Below, one piece after another: positions 54,854 to 63,568 of a DNA stretch of 64,000 nt. Source of the DNA: CAJCIY01 sp964245825 (GTDB lineage: Bacteria > Actinomycetota > Actinomycetes > Mycobacteriales > CAJCIY01); the NCBI GenBank assembly GCA_964245825.1, contig CAXTNT010000002.1, positions 248,001 through 312,000 of the forward strand, given 5' to 3'. The notes under the pieces were generated by a model that saw only the letters and a list, made by a program, of their open reading frames with translations, did not search any database and had not been told where the DNA came from. The position numbers and the translations under genes are program-made. The stretch's first letter is position 1; the number at the start of each line of letters is the position of its first letter.

Positions 54854-54867
54854 CCGGGCGGCGCACG

Positions 54868-55227
54868 TCAGTACACGAGCGCCTGGACGCCGTCGGCGAG
54901 AACCTCCTCCACGAGGCTCGCGGAGCCCGCGATCCGCACGCCCGGCAGCACGTCGGGTTCGGTGATCCCGCGGCGGGCCGCGCACTGCGTGCACAGCGTG
55001 ACCCGGCCGCCGGTCAGCACCGCGTCCCGCAGGTCGGCCAGCGGCGCGGAGTGGGCCAGCACGAACTCCTCGGCCCGGCCCGGCACCGCGTACCAGGCAG
55101 ACTCCCCGGTCAGCCACAGGGACACGGCGGCGCCGGCGGCGACCGCGGTCGCGGCCAGCGTGAACCCCTGGGCGCACCGTTCGGGGGCGTCGGCGCCAGC
55201 CGTCAACGTGACCACCAGCGCGCGCAC
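54868..55227 (-). CDS. DsrE-family sulfur-relay-like protein
   Basis: The 119-residue protein has a DsrE/DsrF fold: ALVVTLTAGADAPERCAQGF, AAVSLWLTGESAWYAVPG and VTLCTQCAARRGITEPDVLP, with a Cys-x-x-Cys near the usual sulfur-carrying position. It probably handles persulfide sulfur, fitting the sseA neighbourhood. The GTG at 55227 is favoured by a TACGGT box 6 nt upstream; a GTG two codons earlier exists. It converges on the DUF1416 gene. Confidence 0.82.
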   Translation of the reverse strand: MRALVVTLTAGADAPERCAQGFTLAATAVAAGAAVSLWLTGESAWYAVPGRAEEFVLAHSAPLADLRDAVLTGGRVTLCTQCAARRGITEPDVLPGVRIAGSASLVEEVLADGVQALVY

Positions 55228-55233
55228 CGTCAC

Positions 55234-55239
55234 ACCGTA
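55234..55239 (-). promoter_or_regulatory. -10 box (TACGGT), leaderless promoter of the DsrE-like gene
   Basis: TACGGT on the minus strand is followed by GTGACG and GTG at 55227. Confidence 0.45.
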
Positions 55240-55249
55240 GGCGCGCGGC

Positions 55250-55255
55250 TAGGTT
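55250..55255 (+). promoter_or_regulatory. -10 box (TAGGTT), leaderless promoter of the acyl-CoA dehydrogenase
   Basis: TAGGTT is followed by 7 nt and GTG at 55263. The divergent DsrE-like -10 lies only 11 bp away. Confidence 0.5.
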
Positions 55256-55262
55256 GCCGGTC

Positions 55263-56402
55263 GTGGACTTCACCTGCAGCCCCGAGCAGGTCGCCCTGCG
55301 GGACTCGGTCCGGGCCTTGGCCGCACAGGTCGTCGCGCCGGGGGCCGCGGAGCGCGACCGGGAGGGGCGGTTCGACCGCGACATCTGGCAGGCCCTCGCC
55401 GACAACGGCGTCGTCGGCCTGCCGATCCCGGAGGAGTACGGCGGCTCCGGCGGCTCGATCCTGGACTGTGCGTACGCGAACGAGGCCCTCGCCGAAGGCG
55501 GCCACGACGGCGGCCTCAACCTCAGCCTCGGCGCGCACTGGGTGATCTCGATGGTGCCGATCTGGCTGCACGGCAGCGAGGAGCTCAAGCGGCGGTGGCT
55601 GCCGGGGCTGTGCGACGGTTCACTGATCGGCGCGTGGGCCTCGACCGAGCCGGAGGCGGGGTCGGACGCGGCGTCGCTGCGGGCGTCCGCGGTCCGGGAC
55701 GGCCCGGACTGGATCCTCAACGGCACCAAGATGTTCATCACCAACGGCCCCATCGCCGACGTCTGCACCGTGCTGGCGAAGACCGACGAGCGCGGCGCGA
55801 CCGCCTTCGTGGTGGACACCACCAACCCTGGCTTCTCCGTCGGTCGCGAGCTGGACAAGATGGGCTGCCGCTCCTCGCCCACCAGCGAGGTGGTGCTGAC
55901 CGACTGCCGGGTGCCCGACAGCGCAATCCTGGGGGTCGAGGGCGAGGCGCTCTGGCGGGTGGCCTTCGAGTGCTTCGACTGGGAGCGCACGGTCATGATC
56001 GCCGGTACGGTCGGCGGGATGCAGGCGACCCTCGACGCGTCGGTCCGGTACGCCAAGGAGCGGCACCAGTTCGGCAAGCCCATCGCAGCCCACCAGGTGA
56101 TTGCGCACAAGCTCGCCGACATGAAGATCAATCTCGAGATCACCCGTACCGCCGTCTACCGGGCCGCGTGGCTCAAGCAGCACGGTCAGCCGCACCAGGT
56201 CGAGGCCTCGATCGCCAAGGTGCTGGTCGGGCGGCTATCGGTGGAGAACGCGCTGGAGGCGATCCAGATCCACGGCGGGTACGGCTACCTCCGCGACTTC
56301 CCGGCCGAGCGGTCGCTCCGCGATGCCAAGCTCGCGAGCATCGGTGGCGGGACGACGGAGATCCAGAAAATGATCATCTCTCGCGCACTGCTCGCGGACT
56401 GA
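55263..56402 (+). CDS. Acyl-CoA dehydrogenase
   Basis: The 379-residue FAD enzyme shows WASTEPEAGSDAASLRASAV, WILNGTKMFITNGPIADVCT, YAKERHQFGKPIAAHQVIAH and QIHGGYGYLRDFPAERSLRD, all diagnostic. A GTG at 55263 with an upstream TAGGTT box gives the best start. Two bases separate its stop from the next gene (nitrobindin). The substrate chain length is unknown. Confidence 0.92.
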   Translation: MDFTCSPEQVALRDSVRALAAQVVAPGAAERDREGRFDRDIWQALADNGVVGLPIPEEYGGSGGSILDCAYANEALAEGGHDGGLNLSLGAHWVISMVPIWLHGSEELKRRWLPGLCDGSLIGAWASTEPEAGSDAASLRASAVRDGPDWILNGTKMFITNGPIADVCTVLAKTDERGATAFVVDTTNPGFSVGRELDKMGCRSSPTSEVVLTDCRVPDSAILGVEGEALWRVAFECFDWERTVMIAGTVGGMQATLDASVRYAKERHQFGKPIAAHQVIAHKLADMKINLEITRTAVYRAAWLKQHGQPHQVEASIAKVLVGRLSVENALEAIQIHGGYGYLRDFPAERSLRDAKLASIGGGTTEIQKMIISRALLAD

Positions 56403-56404
56403 CC

Positions 56405-56893
56405 GTGTTCGAGATCCCCGAGGGGCTGGACCTGGCCCTCGTTCCGATGGCCTTCCTGATCGGCGAGTGGGCCGGGGTCGGCGTCGTCGAGTATCCGACG
56501 ATGGTCACGCGGGACTACCGCCACTACCTCACCATCGAGGTCGTCCCCGGCAAGGCGGTCCTCCGCCACACCTCCGAGACGTGGTTCGTCGCAGGCGGCA
56601 CCACCTCGCAGTGGGAGTCGGGCTTCTGGCGGCCGGGCGACGCGGTGACCGACGTGGAGCTGCTGGTCGCCCACGCCGGCGGGATCGTGGAGGTGCTCTA
56701 CGGCACCGTGCGCGGCCTGTCGGTGGAGCTGGGCACCGATGCGGTCATGTCGACCCAGACCGGCGCCCGGGCCAGCGCCTCGACCCGGTCGTACGGGCAG
56801 GTGGAGGGTGACCTCGCGTACGCGATCCACCTCGCGACGCCGGGGGTGCCGATGACCGGCCATGCCGGCGCCCGGCTGGTCAAGGTCGGCTGA
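56405..56893 (+). CDS. Nitrobindin-type heme protein (peroxynitrite isomerase family)
   Basis: The 162-residue beta-barrel protein has the family's GxWxGxG motif in LIGEWAGVGVVEYPT, followed by YLTIEVVPGKAVLRHTSETW and a C-terminal GHAGARLVKV with a His at the position of the proximal heme ligand. Members bind ferric heme and convert peroxynitrite to nitrate. It is translated close behind the acyl-CoA dehydrogenase. A conserved function in detoxification is inferred from family knowledge. Confidence 0.87.
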   Translation: MFEIPEGLDLALVPMAFLIGEWAGVGVVEYPTMVTRDYRHYLTIEVVPGKAVLRHTSETWFVAGGTTSQWESGFWRPGDAVTDVELLVAHAGGIVEVLYGTVRGLSVELGTDAVMSTQTGARASASTRSYGQVEGDLAYAIHLATPGVPMTGHAGARLVKVG

Positions 56894-57186
56894 GCGGGGG
56901 GGTGGGAGACCCCGGGCCTGCTCCTGCGCCGTAGCGAGGCCGTCTGGACGAGGACGGAGCCCGGGGTCCGGTGTCTGCCTGGTACTCGCCGAGCCGGGAG
57001 GGCTGGTGAGTGCGTCCCTCACGTGGCTAGCGGGCAGCCACCTCACGCGTCCGATGGGTATGCAACTGCGGACCACCTCCCTTCTCGTGTGCGCAGCAGG
57101 GTACGACGTCAGACCCGGCGACGCCACCGATTCCGGACTCGCCGGGCGCAGGGGAATGGCAGGCCGGCGACGGCCGATACTCAGGT

Positions 57187-58191
57187 GTGAACTCAGCCCG
57201 GCCCGATGCCCTAGCCGCTGGCCTGTCCAACGCCCTGCCCGGCGCCGTCCCGGCCGACCCGCCGGATGCCGCCGTCGCCGGGCACTACGGCGACCCGTAC
57301 CGCGAGCAGCGGCTCCTGCTGGCCGGCGCGGCGGTGGACCGGTCCCATCGAGGGGTGCTGGCGGTCACCGGGGTCGACCGGCTCGAGTGGCTGCACGCGC
57401 TGAGCTCGCAGGACCTCGAACACCTGCCTGTCGGCGTCCCGACGCAGACCGCCGTGCTCTCCCCGCACGGTCACGTCGAGTACCACGCCGACGCCCTGGA
57501 CGACGGGACGACCACCTGGCTGCTCGTCGAGCCGGGCGCGGCCGCCCCGCTCGCCGCGTTCCTGGACTCGATGCGCTTCCTGCGCCGGGTGGAGGTACGC
57601 GACGACAGCGCCCGGCTCGCGACGGTGACCGTCACCGGCGACCTGGAGGTCCCCGGCGCCGTGCTGGTACGCCCGGGTCGGCTCGGCCGCGACGTCCTGG
57701 TCGATCGGGAGGGCCTGGCCGGGTTGCTCGCGGCCCTCCCGCTGGCCGGCCACGACGCGTACGAGGCACTGCGGGTCGCCGCCGGTCTCGCGCGGGCCGG
57801 CATCGACACCGACCACCGCACCCTCGTCCACGAGATCGGGTGGGTCGGCATCGCGGTCGCCCTGGACAAGGGCTGCTACCGCGGGCAGGAGACGGTGGCC
57901 CGGGTCCACAACCTCGGCCGGCCGCCCCGCCGGCTCGTGCTGGTCCACCTGGACGGCTCGGGCCACCTGGTGCCGGCCCGGGGCGCCGCGCTCGAACTTG
58001 AGGGGCGGGCGGTGGGCACCCTCACCAGCGTGGCCCGGCACCACGAGCTGGGGCCGATCGGCCTGGCCCTGCTTCGCCGTTCGGTGCCCGACGACGCGCT
58101 GCTCGTGACCGGCGACGGCGTCGCCGCGGCGGTGGAACGGGACCTGTCGTCGCCGACCGAGCCGGTCGACCTCCGGGCGCTGCGGGGCTGA
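57187..58191 (+). CDS. ygfZ: YgfZ/GcvT-family folate-binding protein
   Basis: The 334-residue protein has the YgfZ signature KGCYRGQETVARVHNLG, with the Cys used in tetrahydrofolate-linked repair of iron-sulfur enzymes. GVLAVTGVDRLEWLHALSSQ and EIGWVGIAVALDKG fit too. The first 30 residues are variable. Its GTG is preceded by a GATACT box 5 nt away, possibly leaderless. It is followed by the minus-strand DUF4388 gene. Confidence 0.88.
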   Translation: MNSARPDALAAGLSNALPGAVPADPPDAAVAGHYGDPYREQRLLLAGAAVDRSHRGVLAVTGVDRLEWLHALSSQDLEHLPVGVPTQTAVLSPHGHVEYHADALDDGTTTWLLVEPGAAAPLAAFLDSMRFLRRVEVRDDSARLATVTVTGDLEVPGAVLVRPGRLGRDVLVDREGLAGLLAALPLAGHDAYEALRVAAGLARAGIDTDHRTLVHEIGWVGIAVALDKGCYRGQETVARVHNLGRPPRRLVLVHLDGSGHLVPARGAALELEGRAVGTLTSVARHHELGPIGLALLRRSVPDDALLVTGDGVAAAVERDLSSPTEPVDLRALRG

Positions 58192-58211
58192 CCGCCGCCG
58201 GCCCACGGCGT

Positions 58212-59491
58212 CTATCGGCTGAAGATGCTCTTGCGCTTGGGCTTGGCCGAGACCACGACGGACGGGCGGGGGGTGACCGGACGCGGCGCGGACGGGCCGG
58301 TGGGCAGGTGCTCCAGGCCGAGGAATGAGAGCTCCCGCAGCAGCGCGGCGGTGTCCGTGTCCCCCGTACCACCGACCGGGGTGAAGTCCACTTCGCTCGC
58401 CGCCAACGTCCGTGCCCGGCCAGGGGCGTACGTGCCCGGCATGGAGACCTCGTCCGGGGGATGGGCCGCCACCTCCGCGAGGGCGGCGTGGATGGCCGCC
58501 CGGTCCACTTCGGTCGGCAGGGACCGGCCGGGGTCGCCGGATCCGCGGACGGGCGGCTGAGGGGGCGCCGTGGGGGGCTTCGTCGGCATCGGCGGCGGGT
58601 ACGCCGGCGGCGCGGGCCGACGGGGCGCGGTGGGCGCCGCCGGGGTGTCGTCCGGCTCGACCGCCGGGACCGCACGGCCGTCGGCCGCGCCGCTCGCAGG
58701 GCGAGCCGGCAGCGCGTCGTCGACGGGCGGCGCCGCGCGGACCGGGCCTGCCCGGTCGGCCGGGCCGGGTAGTCCGCCGACGAGATGGACGGCGCCCGAG
58801 TCGAGGAGCTGGGCGAGGACGTAGCCAGCCTCGTACGTGGTCAGGCCGCAGCGGATCGCCAGATCGGCGAGGGTGCGCTCGCCGTCGACCTCGTNNNNNN
58901 NNNNGTGATGGCCAGCGGGATCTGCTCTTCCGCCAGCGCCTGGTCGTAGGAGATCCGGACCGGCACGGCGTCGGCGCCCCCGGCCTGGGCCTGCAGGTCG
59001 CGCCAGGTGCTGCGGCGCTCCACCACCCGTACCAGGACGTCCTCGATCTCCAGCGCGAGCCCGTCCGCCTCGCGGGTACGCTCGCCGCTGCGGAACCGCC
59101 AGTCACCGGCCGGCCACGCGGAGACCTCGGCCACGGTGTCGAGGATCTGTTCGATCACGAACTCCGTGACGATGTCCGCGTCGACGTAGCCGAGGTGCAC
59201 GAGCAGCTCGCCGAGCCGCCAGCCCGCGAGCGCGCCGGCCTGGCTCTCGAGCGCCTCCTGGAGGGCTTCGCGGGTCACCGCGCCCGCGCTCACCAGTCGG
59301 ACGCCGAGCAACGGCCGCGGTCCCGGCGAGGTCGCGGCGTAGAGCCGACCCGCCCGCAGGAACAGCACGCCCTCGCTAGCCTGGCCGCCGGGGTCTTGGC
59401 GTCGCACGTGCAGGCCGCCGGTGGCGCTTGCGTCGGCCAGGGTGCGCAGGATGTCGGCGAGCGCCCCGCTGGCGAGGTCACCAGCCTGCAT
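58212..59491 (-). CDS. DUF4388-domain protein, interrupted by an assembly gap
   Basis: One gene is split by a run of ten Ns at 58895-58904. The N-terminal part (from ATG 59491, GGGAGG site) has the DUF4388 order: MQAGDLASGALADILRTLAD, VLFLRAGRLYAATSPGPRP, then LGELLVHLGYVDADIVTEFV. After the gap, a winged-helix-like end reads EVDGERTLADLAIRCGLTTY, and a Pro-rich tail with KPKRKSIFSR at the C-terminus follows. The two parts are in different phases across the Ns, which shows the gap length is nominal. DUF4388 proteins occur near signalling genes (PatA-like). It is divergent from rsiG and may share its control region. Confidence 0.82.
58895..58904. other. Assembly gap (10 N)
   Basis: Ten Ns interrupt the DUF4388 gene. 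The reading frame is not preserved through it, so the true missing length differs from 10 modulo 3 or the flanking joins are imprecise. Confidence 0.97.
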
Positions 59492-59726
59492 GCCGACCTC
59501 CCTGTCGCCGCCGTCGCCGCGCCTGCGGCTCCCGATGGTTGTCTCGGCAGTCGCGCCCGCGACGTTGAGTGCCAGCACGCAGCCCGGCCGCATGAGCGTG
59601 CCCAGCGGCCAGCTTGCGCGACCGGCCACGCGACGCGGTGCCGTCTGCGATCATGGCGGGGCAGTGCACCGATGCGGCGTGCTGCTGGCCTGCCGCCCCG
59701 ATCGGGGCGGCACTGAGGAGCGCGGC

Positions 59727-60296
59727 ATGGACGGCGTCGTAGCGGGCGGGCACCGGCGGATCGACCGGGTGCTGGCCGAGGACTTCCTGCAGGGTCTCGG
59801 GCAGCTGTCGATGGCAGCGCTACGCGCACGGCGGGACGAGGCCGACCAGGAGGAGACCGACCTGTCGTACCTGCGGCGGCTGCTCCAGGCGCGACTGGAC
59901 CTGGTCGGCGCGGAGCTGGCCCGGCGGGAGGCCGGGGGGCCCCCGCCGACCGACGTCGTGGCCTACCTGACGCAGGTCCTCTCGGAGGGGGACCGTGGGC
60001 CCGCCCGCGGTGGGTCGGGGCGGCATCCGACCCGTGAGCCCACCCGGGCGGGAGAGAGCCGCCGTTCGGTCGAGCAGCTGGTCTCGGACGCGCTGCTGAC
60101 CGACCTGCAGGGGGCCGAGACCGCGGATCTGGAGCACGCGCGGGACATCCTGGCGCGGGGCGAGGCGAGCGTGTCGCAGCAGCGGGCTGCGGTGCAGGCG
60201 GTGCTGGATGTGGTCCACGGCGAGATCGGGCGTCGCTACCGCGACGGCGAGGCGACGGTGGACACGCTGCTCGCCGAGGGCGTACGCGGCGACTGA
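59727..60296 (+). CDS. rsiG: RsiG-type c-di-GMP-binding anti-sigma factor
   Basis: The 189-residue protein is predicted to form an antiparallel coiled coil. Two copies of the c-di-GMP-binding motif E(x)3S(x)2R(x)3Q(x)3D are present: E43, S47, R50, Q54, D58, and E146, S150, R153, Q157, D161. In Streptomyces, RsiG uses this twin motif to bind a c-di-GMP dimer and hold the sporulation sigma factor WhiG. The length between the motifs (about 90 residues) contains a long Gly/Arg-rich loop. A GAGGAG ribosome site precedes the ATG. No WhiG gene is in the window. It implies c-di-GMP control of development or motility. Confidence 0.88.
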   Translation: MDGVVAGGHRRIDRVLAEDFLQGLGQLSMAALRARRDEADQEETDLSYLRRLLQARLDLVGAELARREAGGPPPTDVVAYLTQVLSEGDRGPARGGSGRHPTREPTRAGESRRSVEQLVSDALLTDLQGAETADLEHARDILARGEASVSQQRAAVQAVLDVVHGEIGRRYRDGEATVDTLLAEGVRGD

Positions 60297-60435
60297 GTCG
60301 AATGTGGCTCCCCTTCGACTCGGGGGTCGACCCCGGCACGCCCGGTGAGTACCCGGCCACCGTTCGGGGTCAGGACTGGGACCACCACACCCCCAGCCCG
60401 CGCGCGCTCACACCGACCTACCGCCTGCTAGCTCC

Positions 60436-60457
60436 AGTGCTTGCGTTAGTTAGCACT
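60436..60457. promoter_or_regulatory. Inverted repeat AGTGCT-N10-AGCACT over the XRE promoter
   Basis: Six-base arms (60436-60441 and 60452-60457) overlap the -35 box and its spacer. The position suggests autoregulation by the XRE protein; arms resemble CIRCE halves but in the reverse order. Confidence 0.5.
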
Positions 60458-60469
60458 CGCGGGTAGCGT
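60441..60469 (+). promoter_or_regulatory. Promoter TTGCGT-17-TAGCGT of the XRE/HbhA unit
   Basis: TTGCGT (60441-60446) and TAGCGT (60464-60469) are 17 bp apart, a consensus-like vegetative promoter. Confidence 0.65.
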
Positions 60470-60561
60470 GATCGTCGTACCCGAGGCGAGGAGGGATCAC
60501 GGCCGGCATCAGCAAGCCCACGTTCGGCGCCGCGGGCCTGCCGAAGGCCGCGCAGCTGAGC

Positions 60562-60963
60562 GTGCGGGACCTCGGCGGCTACATCCGCGAGCAGCGGAAG
60601 TCGGCGCAGATCAGCGTCCGTCAGCTGGCCTCGCTCGCGGGCGTGTCCAACCCCTACCTCTCGCAGATCGAACGCGGCCTGCGCCACCCGAGCGCCGAGA
60701 TCCTGCAGCAGATCGCCAAGGCGCTGCGCATCTCGGCCGAGGCGCTGTATGTCCAGGCCGGCATCCTCGACGAACGGCACGTCACCAGCGACACGACCAC
60801 CGCGATCCTCGCGGACCCGGGCATCTCGGAGCGTCAGAAGCAGGTCCTGCTCGAGATCTACGCGTCCTTCCGGGCCGAGAGCGAGCCACCGAGGCCGGCT
60901 GACGCCGGCATCTTCCGTACCGAGCGGGGCAGCGCCCCGGACCACCACCAGGAGGCACCATGA
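60562..60963 (+). CDS. XRE-family transcriptional regulator
   Basis: The helix-turn-helix is clear in ISVRQLASLAGVSNPYLSQI followed by RGLRHPSAEILQQIAKALRI. The C-terminal part (residues 75-133) is acidic/Pro-rich and likely a regulatory tail. The frame continues upstream without a normal start: an in-frame ISKPTFGAAGLPKAAQLS precedes the GTG at 60562, with an AGGAGG site at 60489-60494. A rare start (ACG 60499 or ATC 60508) is therefore possible, giving about 20 more residues. It overlaps the HbhA-like gene by ATGA, the same pairing as Rv0474-Rv0475 in mycobacteria. Confidence 0.87.
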   Translation: MRDLGGYIREQRKSAQISVRQLASLAGVSNPYLSQIERGLRHPSAEILQQIAKALRISAEALYVQAGILDERHVTSDTTTAILADPGISERQKQVLLEIYASFRAESEPPRPADAGIFRTERGSAPDHHQEAP

Positions 60964-61646
60964 GCACCACGAAGAGCACCACGAAGACCACCACCACGAC
61001 CGCCCTGCCGCTACCGCCCGCGATCGCGAAGCCGCTGTATGCCTCCGTGGGCGCCGGTGACGCGGCCCTCGAGGCCGTCCGCACGATCCCGGCCGCCTAC
61101 CAGGCCGCCGCCAAGTCCCGCCAGGATGCCTTCACCACCCAGGTCAAGGAGCTGCGCGGCACCGCGCTGGCGCAGGTCAAAGAGCTGCCGGCGACCGTGA
61201 AGGAACTGCGCGGCACCGCCCTGGCGCAGGTGAAGGACATCCCCGACTTCGTCCGCACCCTGCCGGCCAAGGCGGGCGAGCTGCCCGAAGCCGTGACCAC
61301 GCTGCAGAAGCAGGCCACCGACCGCGTCGCGGCGCTCCAGCAGGACGCCACCGCGCGCGTCGGCACCTTCCGTGAGCAGGCCGTCAGCTCGTACGAGTCC
61401 TACGCCGCCCGCGGCGAGAAGCTGGTGGCCTCGCTCCGGCCAGGGACGCCGACGCCGGCCGCCCCCACGCCGAAGGCCGCCGTGAAGAAGCCCGCCAAGG
61501 GCAAGCCCGGCACGACCGTCGTCACGCCCCAGCGGCCCGCTCCGGCGTCCGCCGTCGTCACCAGCCTGCCGACCGAGGCAGGCGACGCCGAGACGATCGC
61601 GACCCCGATCGGCACCGTGCACGTCCCGGCGCAGCCGACCATCTGA
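60960..61646 (+). CDS. hbhA: Heparin-binding haemagglutinin-like protein
   Basis: The 228-residue protein has a Thr/Lys N-terminus, a helical coiled-coil middle with a repeated unit (VKELRGTALAQVKELPATVK; VKELRGTALAQVKDIPDFVR), and a Lys/Ala/Pro-rich segment KAAVKKPAKGKPGTTV like the Lys-rich tail of mycobacterial HbhA. Unlike HbhA, a 50-residue Ala/Pro/Val tail follows it. There is no signal peptide. HbhA acts in adhesion and in lipid inclusion handling; the latter fits the WS/DGAT gene elsewhere in this window. The gene is coupled to the XRE regulator. Confidence 0.8.
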   Translation: MSTTKSTTKTTTTTALPLPPAIAKPLYASVGAGDAALEAVRTIPAAYQAAAKSRQDAFTTQVKELRGTALAQVKELPATVKELRGTALAQVKDIPDFVRTLPAKAGELPEAVTTLQKQATDRVAALQQDATARVGTFREQAVSSYESYAARGEKLVASLRPGTPTPAAPTPKAAVKKPAKGKPGTTVVTPQRPAPASAVVTSLPTEAGDAETIATPIGTVHVPAQPTI

Positions 61647-61704
61647 GCGTCGGACGCTCCCGCTGCCGTTTCCGGCCGCGGGGGCCTCGCGCGTCCGGGG
61701 GCGC

Positions 61705-62358
61705 CTACGACAGCGCGGCTGCCGCCGCGCCGTAGCGGGTCAGCAGGAGCGCGGCGACGGCCGGGTGATCGCCGATCACGTCGGTGCAGGCCGCCCCTCC
61801 GGCGGCCGCGTCGGCAGCGATGCGATCCGCGAATCGGCCGGCTGACAGCAACCACCGCACCACCACGACCGGGCCCGGTGCCGCCGCGATCGCCTGCGAC
61901 ACAGTGGGTTCCGCGGCGGTGGCGAATGCGGCCCGCACCGGGCGGCCCAGCGAGCGAGCGAGCAGGTCCGCGAAGCCGGCGCTCGCGGCGTTGGCGGCGG
62001 CATCGCTCGTCCCGGCCGACGCCAGCACCACCGCACCGGGGTGCCCCGCCAGCCGGTCGCGGGCCACGGTGACCAGTGCCGGATCCGCGCCCAGCACGTC
62101 GGCGATCCCGTCCGCTCCCAGCGCGGCAATGTCGACGCGGAAGTGGAAGGCGGCGGCCAGCAGGTACGGCACCGCCACCACCGGCCGCGGCAGGACACCG
62201 AGCGCGTCGAGCGCCGTGGGCTTGGCTTGCTCGAGGAAGCCTGCCGCACAGGCGATGTCGGGCCGGGCGGCGGCGATCCGGTCCCGTACGGCCCGGACCT
62301 GGGCGGTGGCGGCGGGGTCGGCGCTGCCGTGTGCGACGAGCAGCAGCGACGGCGTCAC
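61705..62358 (-). CDS. Sirohydrochlorin chelatase (CbiX/SirB-like)
   Basis: The 217-residue protein has the CbiX order: LLLVAHGSADPAATAQVRAV (catalytic His), VVAVPYLLAAAFHFRVDIAA with a second His, and in a second half VVVVRWLLSAGRFADRIAA. It inserts Fe2+ (or Co2+) into sirohydrochlorin. The start overlaps the stop of the fused methyltransferase gene (GTGA). Together with the reductase at the right edge this is siroheme supply for sulfite/nitrite reduction. Confidence 0.88.
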   Translation of the reverse strand: MTPSLLLVAHGSADPAATAQVRAVRDRIAAARPDIACAAGFLEQAKPTALDALGVLPRPVVAVPYLLAAAFHFRVDIAALGADGIADVLGADPALVTVARDRLAGHPGAVVLASAGTSDAAANAASAGFADLLARSLGRPVRAAFATAAEPTVSQAIAAAPGPVVVVRWLLSAGRFADRIAADAAAGGAACTDVIGDHPAVAALLLTRYGAAAAALS

Positions 62359-63548
62359 GTGAGCAGCGCGCGCAGCCGGACGACCTCGCCGACGACGATC
62401 ACCGCAGGCGGCCGTGCGCCTTCCGCCGCGGCGGCGATGGTGGCGAGCGTGCCGACGGTGACGCGTTCGGCCGGCAGGCCGCCGCGCTCGACGACAGCGA
62501 CCGGTGTGTCGGCGGGCCGGCCTCGGGCGACCAGCTCGGCGGCGATCAGCGCCAGTCGCCCGACGCCCATCAGGAACACCAGCGTCCCCCGACTCGAGGC
62601 CAGCGCGTCGTAGTCGACGGTGCTGCCGGCATGGCTGGGGTCCAGATGTGCGGAGACGACCGTCAGCTCCTGCGTCACCCCGCGGTGGGTGACCGGGATT
62701 CCCGCGCCGGCCGGGACGGCGAGCGCGCTCGTCACCCCCGGCACCACCTCGACCGGCACGCCCGCCCGGCGGCAGGCCAGCACCTCCTCACCGCCCCGGC
62801 CGAACACGTACGGGTCGCCGCCCTTGAGGCGGACGACGTACGCACCGGCCCGGGCCCGCTCGACCAGGACGGCGTTGATCTCGTCCTGGGTGAGGTTGTG
62901 GGCGTGCGGAGCCTTGCCGGCATCGACGACCTCCACGCCGTCGGGCAGGGCGTCGAGCCAGCCGCGGGGGGCCAGCTTGTCGACGACGACCACGTCGGCC
63001 TCGGCCAGCGCGCGCCGGCCACGCACGGTCAGCAGCCCCGGGTCGCCCGGACCGCCGCCGACCAGGGTGACCCGGCCGGGTCCCGGGCGGCGGCGGCGCA
63101 GCGGCAGCCCGCCGGTGTCGAGCAGCAGGCCGATCGCGTCCCGCAGGGCGGTGGCCCGCCCCGGATCGCCGGCGTCGGTGGCCACCGCGACGGTCACGTC
63201 GCCCGAGCGTGCGACCGCGGGCACCCGGGCGGCGGTCGCCCCGGCGTCGTCGGCCCGGACGCACCAGACCCCGAGGTCGGCCGCGTCCCGGGCCACCGCG
63301 GCGTTGACCGCGGGATCGTCGGTGGCTGCGTGCACCAGCCATGCGCCGGCCAGCTCACCTGCGGCATAGGGCTGCCGGCGTACGTCCGGGGTGAGGGCGT
63401 CGATCTCGGCGCGGACCTCCGGCGCCACGACGCGGACGAGCGCCCCGTGCTCGACCAACCGCGCCACCCGCCGCGCGGCGACTGCGCCGCCGCCCACGAC
63501 GACCACCAGCCGGCCGGTCAGGTCCAGCAGCAGCGGGTACCCGGGCAC
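62355..63548 (-). CDS. cysG: Siroheme synthase fusion (precorrin-2 dehydrogenase plus uroporphyrinogen-III methyltransferase)
   Basis: The 397-residue fusion has an N-terminal Rossmann precorrin-2 dehydrogenase part (LVVVVGGGAVAARRVARLVE; RVVAPEV) and a C-terminal SUMT domain. In the latter, VTLVGGGPGDPGLLTVRGRR, LAPRGWLDALPDGVEVVDAG, VRLKGGDPYVFGRGGEEVLA and GVTSALAVPAGAGIPVTHRG are typical. The chelatase module of full CysG is missing its usual C-terminal part of the N-domain and is supplied by the separate CbiX gene downstream. It converts uroporphyrinogen III to sirohydrochlorin. Confidence 0.9.
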   Translation of the reverse strand: MPGYPLLLDLTGRLVVVVGGGAVAARRVARLVEHGALVRVVAPEVRAEIDALTPDVRRQPYAAGELAGAWLVHAATDDPAVNAAVARDAADLGVWCVRADDAGATAARVPAVARSGDVTVAVATDAGDPGRATALRDAIGLLLDTGGLPLRRRRPGPGRVTLVGGGPGDPGLLTVRGRRALAEADVVVVDKLAPRGWLDALPDGVEVVDAGKAPHAHNLTQDEINAVLVERARAGAYVVRLKGGDPYVFGRGGEEVLACRRAGVPVEVVPGVTSALAVPAGAGIPVTHRGVTQELTVVSAHLDPSHAGSTVDYDALASSRGTLVFLMGVGRLALIAAELVARGRPADTPVAVVERGGLPAERVTVGTLATIAAAAEGARPPAVIVVGEVVRLRALLT

Positions 63549-63568
63549 GGCTCAGTGCGGCGCGGTGG

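Noticed and set aside
56894..57186. 293-bp intergenic region before ygfZ
   Set aside because: Searched for RNA genes, frames and repeats; apart from the ygfZ promoter nothing could be supported.
60321..60335. Palindrome GGGGTCGACCCC downstream of rsiG
   Set aside because: Self-complementary without a loop and common by chance at this GC content; not a convincing terminator.
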